The notes beneath the pieces are model-generated. The model made no database searches and was not told the DNA's origin. It worked only from the letters and a program-made list of their open reading frames with translations. Source: Ferruginibacter sp. (GTDB taxonomy: Bacteria; Bacteroidota; Bacteroidia; Chitinophagales; Chitinophagaceae). From it: 56,404 bases of DNA. Below, in pieces: positions 51,425-56,404 of this stretch (the stretch's first letter is position 1; the number at the start of each line of letters is the position of its first letter). Location: positions 1 through 56,404 of the forward strand of contig JAOQAK010000022.1 in NCBI GenBank assembly GCA_025963635.1, read 5' to 3'. A program made the position numbers and the translations under genes.

Positions 51425-53710
51425 ATGAAAAAAACCTTACTGGCAATCTTCACTTTTGGTGTGTCGACCACGATGGCACAATTCACCGATAAAATAACCG
51501 ACCCGGTAGAATGGGTGAATCCACTGATGGGTACAGACTCCAAGCATGAACTCTCAACAGGAAATACCTATCCCGCGATTGGGGTGCCATGGGGCATGAA
51601 CCTGTGGTCGCCTCAAACCGGCAAAATGGGCGATGGCTGGATGTATACTTACACTGCTAACAAAATCAGGGGCTTTAAGCAAACACACCAGCCATCGCCC
51701 TGGATGAATGATTACGGCCAGTTTTCCATCATGCCCGTTAACGGATTGAAATTAAACCCCGATGCAAGGGAAAGCTGGTTTTCTCACAAAGCGGAAGTAA
51801 GCAAACCATATTATTACAGCGTTTATCTTGCCGACTACAATATCACTACCGAAATTACTCCTTCAGAAAGAGCAGCGCAATTCAGGTTTACTTTTGGTAA
51901 ATCCGATAGTTCCTATATAATCATCGATGCATTTGACAAGGGCAGTTTCGTGAAAATAATTCCTTCTGAAAGGAAGGTCGTCGGCTATAATACCCGCCAC
52001 AGCAGTGGCAAGCTCGAAAATTTTAAAAATTATTTTGTTATCCAATTTGATAAAGCATTTGCCAGTACGGGAGTTTGGGATGGGAAAGCTTATATGGAGG
52101 GAACCAACGAATTGCAAACCAATCATACTGCAGCAATCATTGGTTTTAAAACCAATGCGGGTGAAAAAATTAATGCGAAGGTTGCTTCTTCATTTATCAG
52201 TGCGGAGCAGGCTCAGTTAAATCTTAGCAGGGAAATTGGTGAAGAAGACTTTGCGCAAACACAAAACAAAGCCAAAGCGGTCTGGAATAAAAACCTGGGT
52301 AAAATAAACGTAGAAGGTGGTACAACAGACCAGGTAAGAACCTTTTATTCCTGTATGTACCGGGCGCTGTTCTTCCCCAATAAAATGTATGAGATCAATG
52401 GGCAAAATGAAATCGTTCACTGGAGCCCTTACAATGGTAAAATCATGCCGGGATATATGTTTGCTGGCACGGGTTTCTGGGATACATTCAGGGCCTTGTA
52501 TCCGTTTCTTAATCTTGTATTTCCGGCGATCAATAAAGAAATGCAGCAGGGATTGATCAATGATTATAAAGAAGGTGGATGGTTGCCCGAGTGGAGCAGC
52601 CCGGGATATTCCGATGTGATGGTTGGTAATAATTCTGCATCTGTGGTAGCCGATGCATATATTAAAGGCATACGCGGCTATGATATTGAAACATTGTGGA
52701 AAGCGCTGAAACATGGCGCAGACAATGAAGGGCCCATTACTGCCGTTGGCCGTAAAGGAGTAGCTTACTACAACCGGTTGGGCTATGTACCCTATGACGT
52801 AAAAATCAGGGAAAACGCGGCACGTACATTAGAATATGCATACGATGATTTTACCATCTACCAGCTCGGCAAAGCATTGGGCAAACCGAAGGCTGAAATA
52901 GAGATATATGCCCGCAGAAGTATGAATTATAAAAACCTGTTTGATAAGGAAAGTGGTTTGATGCGGGGGAAGAATGAAGACGGAACTTTCCAGTCACCAT
53001 TTAGTCCGTACAAATGGGGAGATGCTTTTACAGAAGGTAACAGCTGGCATTATTCATGGTCGGTATTTCATGATATGGCAGGACTGGTTAGCCTGATGGG
53101 AGGAACCGAAAAATTTGTAAACAAGCTGGATTCTGTATTTATCCTGCCACCCGTTTTTGATGATTCTTATTACGGCGGAGTTATACATGAAATACGTGAA
53201 ATGCAGATTGCAAATATGGGTCAGTATGCACATGGTAACCAGCCAATACAGCATATGATCTATTTATACAATTACGGTGGTGCACCCTGGAAAACACAAT
53301 ATTGGGTAAGAGAAAATATGAACAGGATGTATAAACCAACGCCTGATGGATATTGCGGCGATGAAGACAATGGGCAAACCTCTGCATGGTATCTGTTTTC
53401 CGCAATGGGCTTTTACCCGGTTACACCTGCTGTGGACCAATATGTATTAGGAGCACCTTTATTTAAAAAAATCACTCTGTCACTCGACAATGGTAAAAAG
53501 GTAATTATCAATGCCAATAACAATTCTGATAAGAGGCGCTATGTGCAAAGCATGACCCTGGATGGTAAACTCTATTCGAAAAATTGGATCAGTCACGGTG
53601 GTTTGCAAAAAGGAGCTGTGTTGGATTTTAAAATGTCTTCAACACCCAATAAAGAACGCGGAAACAAGGCTGTTGATTTTCCATATTCTTTTTCTACTGA
53701 TAATAAATAA
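51425..53710 (+). CDS. GH92 alpha-mannosidase
   Basis: 761 residues with signal peptide (KKTLLAIFTFGVSTTMAQ). N-terminal beta-sandwich from VNPLMGTDSKHELSTGNTYP (~30-260), then an (alpha/alpha)6 catalytic domain: FWDTFRALYPFLN, GGWLPEWSSPGYSDVMVGNN, WHYSWSVFHDMAG, HGNQPIQHMIYLYNYGGAPW, PDGYCGDEDNGQTSAWYLFS (catalytic acid region and Ca2+-binding). GH92 enzymes are Ca-dependent exo-alpha-mannosidases used on N-glycans or yeast mannan. Full length for the family. Confidence 0.93.
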   Translation: MKKTLLAIFTFGVSTTMAQFTDKITDPVEWVNPLMGTDSKHELSTGNTYPAIGVPWGMNLWSPQTGKMGDGWMYTYTANKIRGFKQTHQPSPWMNDYGQFSIMPVNGLKLNPDARESWFSHKAEVSKPYYYSVYLADYNITTEITPSERAAQFRFTFGKSDSSYIIIDAFDKGSFVKIIPSERKVVGYNTRHSSGKLENFKNYFVIQFDKAFASTGVWDGKAYMEGTNELQTNHTAAIIGFKTNAGEKINAKVASSFISAEQAQLNLSREIGEEDFAQTQNKAKAVWNKNLGKINVEGGTTDQVRTFYSCMYRALFFPNKMYEINGQNEIVHWSPYNGKIMPGYMFAGTGFWDTFRALYPFLNLVFPAINKEMQQGLINDYKEGGWLPEWSSPGYSDVMVGNNSASVVADAYIKGIRGYDIETLWKALKHGADNEGPITAVGRKGVAYYNRLGYVPYDVKIRENAARTLEYAYDDFTIYQLGKALGKPKAEIEIYARRSMNYKNLFDKESGLMRGKNEDGTFQSPFSPYKWGDAFTEGNSWHYSWSVFHDMAGLVSLMGGTEKFVNKLDSVFILPPVFDDSYYGGVIHEIREMQIANMGQYAHGNQPIQHMIYLYNYGGAPWKTQYWVRENMNRMYKPTPDGYCGDEDNGQTSAWYLFSAMGFYPVTPAVDQYVLGAPLFKKITLSLDNGKKVIINANNNSDKRRYVQSMTLDGKLYSKNWISHGGLQKGAVLDFKMSSTPNKERGNKAVDFPYSFSTDNK

Positions 53711-53796
53711 TTTGGATTATGCTGGGTGGACTTACCACATGTGCCGCAAAAAATATGGCGACGATATCATACCAGGTTAGTGCAGCACAAAAAAAT

Positions 53797-53824
53797 AGTC
53801 CCTCCGTAGAAACGGAGGGACTTT
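53797..53824 (+). terminator. Terminator of the GH92 gene
   Basis: AGTCCCTCCGT (53797-53807), loop AGAA, ACGGAGGGACT (53812-53822): perfect 11-bp stem followed by TT, preceded by an A run so it may also work in reverse. Confidence 0.85.
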
Positions 53825-53904
53825 AACGATTGCTTGCTATATGAAAATCTTAATATCTTAGTAAATTCTTATTAACTTAAATTTCACAATTAAATGTTAG
53901 CCGC

Positions 53905-53995
53905 TATATTTGTGATGTACTAACGATTGATTGTTTTTTGCCATTCACTTTTAACGCCCCGCTTTCTTATTCAAAAGTAAGCCGGGCGTTTTCAT
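53905..53995 (+). ncRNA. Candidate short RNA (promoter box plus terminator)
   Basis: TATATTTG (53905-53912) fits the -7 consensus, and 41 bases after it an imperfect stem AACGCCC (53953-53959) / GGGCGTT (53984-53990), extended by GCTT/AAGC, with a T-rich 3' end. A transcript from ~53919 to ~53995 would be ~75 nt and has no ORF. Alternative: a second terminator for GH92 transcripts. Confidence 0.35.
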
Positions 53996-54911
53996 TTTTA
54001 AAATCATCTTGTAATCCTTTTTATGATGGTAAACGGCAATTTTACGATGCAATTGCCTATTGTGTCTGATTTACACGTTAATTGCTGAATGATGCCCATG
54101 GATCATTAGAGGGGTAATATCTTTCTGTGCAATCGTGTGTGAAAAATCTTAATGGTAGTAAATAAAAAGGAAACTGATTATTATTTAACCCTTGTCGAAC
54201 TTCACGAATAAGAAAGTATTGCAAAATACCCCAATGAATAAACTTCCCAGGTTGAGAAGTTAATTATTCAGTTTTAAAATTTTGATGCACCTACTCTTTT
54301 CACTCCGCTCAACTCCTTTATTCAACCTTGGGAATATTTGTAAGCATCACCAGTGGATATGTTAACGAAACGACCATTGTATAATACTTTTGAAGTATTA
54401 TTAGATTGTTTAGATGTTTGTACATGTATGATCATGTATTGAGATATTATGTAAGGACAACAATGCTCTAGAAAATGAAAACTGCTGTGAGATGTTTAGC
54501 TGGACTCATTCCAAACAACTAATGGAACAGTATTCTTCAAAAAAGCATTGTACGCCGGTGAATCTATTTTCTAAATTACAGTCAAAGCTGTGAAAGGGCT
54601 TTCTGCTAAAGCGAACGATCTCTCACGGCAAAAATAAAATTCACGTTCCCAATAATATATTTTAAATTTAGTTATCCATAACTTCTGCATGCCACAAGAG
54701 TCAACCAATCATTAAGAAGATATTCTTTTTTGAATGATTTGATTTACAAAGCGCCAGCATAATTTACGGATCACCAGGATGAAGCTTCCGTTATAGATTT
54801 TTACAGACCAGCAATACCTGTTTTGCAAAAAAAATCATGCGAAGTACATCAACTGCTTTACACCTTTTCGCTTAAATACGTCTTCCAAAATTTCAAATTA
54901 AAATTAAAAAC

Positions 54912-56404
54912 ATGAGAAAAATTTTACTACTAACACTAATGTCGGCATTAATAGCTACTGTAGGATTTTCACAAACAGGTAAATATTGGACAGTTAACAA
55001 CGATAGTCGCAGCAATATCAGAACCGACAAAGCTGTTGCAAGACTCAGTTATCCGCAAGACTTTAAATTATTCAACCTGAACGTTGCCGCTTTCAGGAAA
55101 GATTTATTAACAATCGTAGGTACGAACCGTATTCAGCCATCCACAATTATTTCAATACCAAATGCCGACGGTAATTTTGAACAATTTGAAGTAGTGGAAG
55201 CTTCCAACTTTGAACCTGATCTGCAGGCACAGTTTCCTGAGATCAGGGCATATTCCGGTAAAGGCATTACAGATAAGTATGCTACCTTAAAATTGAGTAT
55301 TTCTCCCCAGGGAATTCAAACCATGGTTTTCAGAACTGAAAATGACAACGAGTTCATTGAGGCGTATTCTCAAGACCACACCGTTTATTCAGTTTACAGA
55401 TCACACAGGGATAAAGGGAAATTGCCATGGACCTGCACTACCGATGAAAAACAAATGGTTACGGATCTACACTCAAAAATTTCAAATTCAACTCTTGCTG
55501 TTGGCAGCTCATCAGGAACATTAAAAACCATGCGGCTGGTACAGTCCTGCAACGGGGAGTATGCCAATTATTTTGGTGCCACAGACGCATCACAGGTTGG
55601 TAAAGTATTAGCTGCTTTCAATGCAACACTTACCCGGGCCAACGGATGTTATGAAAAAGACCTTGCATTACACCTCAATCTTATTGCCAACACCACTGCG
55701 GTGATCTATTACAATCCTTCAACAGATCCTTATACCACCTTATCAAGCTGGAACCTGCAGTTGCAAAAGACTTTAACATCCGTGATAGGAAGTGCAAATT
55801 ATGATATCGGCCACATGTTTGGCGCTTCCGGTGGTGGTGGAAACGCTGGTTGTATTGGTTGTGTTTGTGTAGATCCGGCCAGCAGTAATTCTCTCGCCAA
55901 AGGATCAGGAATCACTTCGCCCGCTGACGGAATTCCACAGGGAGATAATTTCGATATCGATTATGTAGTACATGAAGTAGGACATCAATTGGGCGCCAAC
56001 CACACTTTTTCAATGTCGCTGGAAGGTACCGGGCAAAATAAGGAAGTTGGCTCCGGTATTACCATTATGGGGTACGCCGGGATCACGAGCCAGGATGTGG
56101 CGCCACACTCAATTGACATATTTCACGAAACTTCTATCGCACAGATTCAGGCCAATTTAGCAAATAAAACCTGCCCTATATCAACCAATATTTCAGCCAA
56201 TAATGCCGCCCCTGTTATTGGGGCAGTCAGCAATTATACTATTCCCATAAGCACTCCATTTGCGCTCACCGCTTCTGCAACTGATGCAAACGGAGATGCA
56301 TTGACCTATTGCTGGGAGCAAAATGATAATTCAACTACTTCAGGAGCAAGCAGTGTTGCATCACCCACCAAAGCAACCGGGCCAAACTGGTTATCATTTA
56401 GTCC
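54912..56404 (+). CDS. Secreted metzincin metalloprotease (reprolysin-like), 5' part
   Basis: Open to the right edge (497 codons seen). Signal peptide MRKILLLTLMSALIATVGFS; propeptide-like region to ~190; catalytic domain with HEVGHQLGANH (His354, Glu355, His358, His364: zinc ligands and base) and Met-turn IMGY (~386). From ~430 a cadherin/Ig-like region begins (NNAAPVIGAVSNYTIPISTP, ATDANGDALTYCWEQND). Full-length relatives add Fn3 domains and a type IX secretion signal (T9SS); that end is outside the window. Probably exported to the cell surface or medium. Confidence 0.9.
   Translation, partial: MRKILLLTLMSALIATVGFSQTGKYWTVNNDSRSNIRTDKAVARLSYPQDFKLFNLNVAAFRKDLLTIVGTNRIQPSTIISIPNADGNFEQFEVVEASNFEPDLQAQFPEIRAYSGKGITDKYATLKLSISPQGIQTMVFRTENDNEFIEAYSQDHTVYSVYRSHRDKGKLPWTCTTDEKQMVTDLHSKISNSTLAVGSSSGTLKTMRLVQSCNGEYANYFGATDASQVGKVLAAFNATLTRANGCYEKDLALHLNLIANTTAVIYYNPSTDPYTTLSSWNLQLQKTLTSVIGSANYDIGHMFGASGGGGNAGCIGCVCVDPASSNSLAKGSGITSPADGIPQGDNFDIDYVVHEVGHQLGANHTFSMSLEGTGQNKEVGSGITIMGYAGITSQDVAPHSIDIFHETSIAQIQANLANKTCPISTNISANNAAPVIGAVSNYTIPISTPFALTASATDANGDALTYCWEQNDNSTTSGASSVASPTKATGPNWLSFS

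Larger units (their letters stand above)
53711..54911. other. Long intergenic region, ~1.2 kb
   Basis: No credible ORF. Holds a GH92 terminator (53797), a promoter-like box with terminator (53905-53995), and an imperfect inverted repeat TTCCCAGGTTGA (54244-54255) / TCAACCTTGGGAA (54322-54334). The remaining ~550 bases before the protease are AT-rich with no feature I can support. Confidence 0.5.

Noticed and set aside
29807..53710. Classical SusC/SusD polysaccharide utilisation locus
   Set aside because: Several glycoside hydrolases are present but there is no SusD-like lipoprotein; the only receptor-like barrel (4086) is far away and of another type.
1..56404. CRISPR array, prophage, toxin-antitoxin or other defence system
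   Set aside because: No regularly spaced identical repeats with unique spacers, no cas-like, phage structural or nuclease/toxin pairs were recognised.

Overview
The window looks like a chromosomal segment of a Bacteroidota bacterium, most likely of the Chitinophagaceae or a close relative. Signs of this are TAnnTTTG-type -7 promoter elements, mostly weak Shine-Dalgarno sequences, an outer-membrane beta-barrel receptor with a carboxypeptidase-like regulatory domain, many secreted glycoside hydrolases (GH28, GH92, GH123-like, GH43 remnants), DUF4112, DUF5107 and DUF155 families, and a two-piece-free tmRNA whose tag begins with Gly, as in other Bacteroidota. This assignment comes from protein families recognised by eye, not from a database search.

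Layout. 1-1.4 kb: start of a MutS-type ATPase gene (minus strand), the tmRNA gene, and a small exported-protein ORF whose 3' part is a decayed group II intron reverse transcriptase fragment. 1.5-6.6 kb: a PepSY-like secreted protein, two PAP2 phosphatases and an outer-membrane receptor. 6.6-8.5 kb: three broken genes (amidohydrolase, GH43, AraC regulator), the first two joined at what looks like a deletion junction. 8.6-23.1 kb: a long plus-strand accessory block of redox and electrophile-detoxification genes: two fused carboxymuconolactone-decarboxylase proteins, a PQQ dehydrogenase, an ABM monooxygenase, a Crp/Fnr regulator with a perfect palindrome at its 3' end, a seven-gene operon resembling quinone-detoxification (Mhq-type) sets (YceI, ring-cleaving dioxygenase, esterase, cupin, TMEM175-like channel, pirin, FMN reductase), then an acetyltransferase, a cyclophilin-like lipoprotein, cupins, a Tat-exported alcohol dehydrogenase and an aldo/keto reductase. 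Several members carry export signals.

23.8-29.7 kb: a YncE-like beta-propeller/phosphoesterase, a DUF155 protein, and several truncated genes (NmrA-type, SDR, GH43-like). 29.8-42 kb: carbohydrate metabolism: a GDSL-esterase/GH28 pectinase fusion, Gfo/Idh/MocA oxidoreductase, sugar kinase, DUF5107, GH123-like hydrolase, ROK kinase, a tandem array of palindrome-bounded repeats, and a hexosamine-6-phosphate deaminase-like enzyme. Together these fit uptake and phosphorylation of amino sugars or pectin sugars, but no SusC/SusD pair is present. 42-56.4 kb: DUF3788 (frameshifted), a beta-barrel protein, DUF4112, an unusual cluster of TGTAAACA sites, an ECF sigma factor with an overlapping membrane protein, an MFS transporter, a sulfite-reductase-like half-domain protein, a serine hydrolase, DinB, GH92 mannosidase, a candidate short RNA, and the start of a metzincin metalloprotease that runs off the end.

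The most striking general trait is gene decay: about eleven broken or truncated genes, concentrated in 1-30 kb. The most unexplained structures are the TGTAAACA array (44.35-44.50 kb) and the 290-bp repeat array (40.4-41.15 kb).
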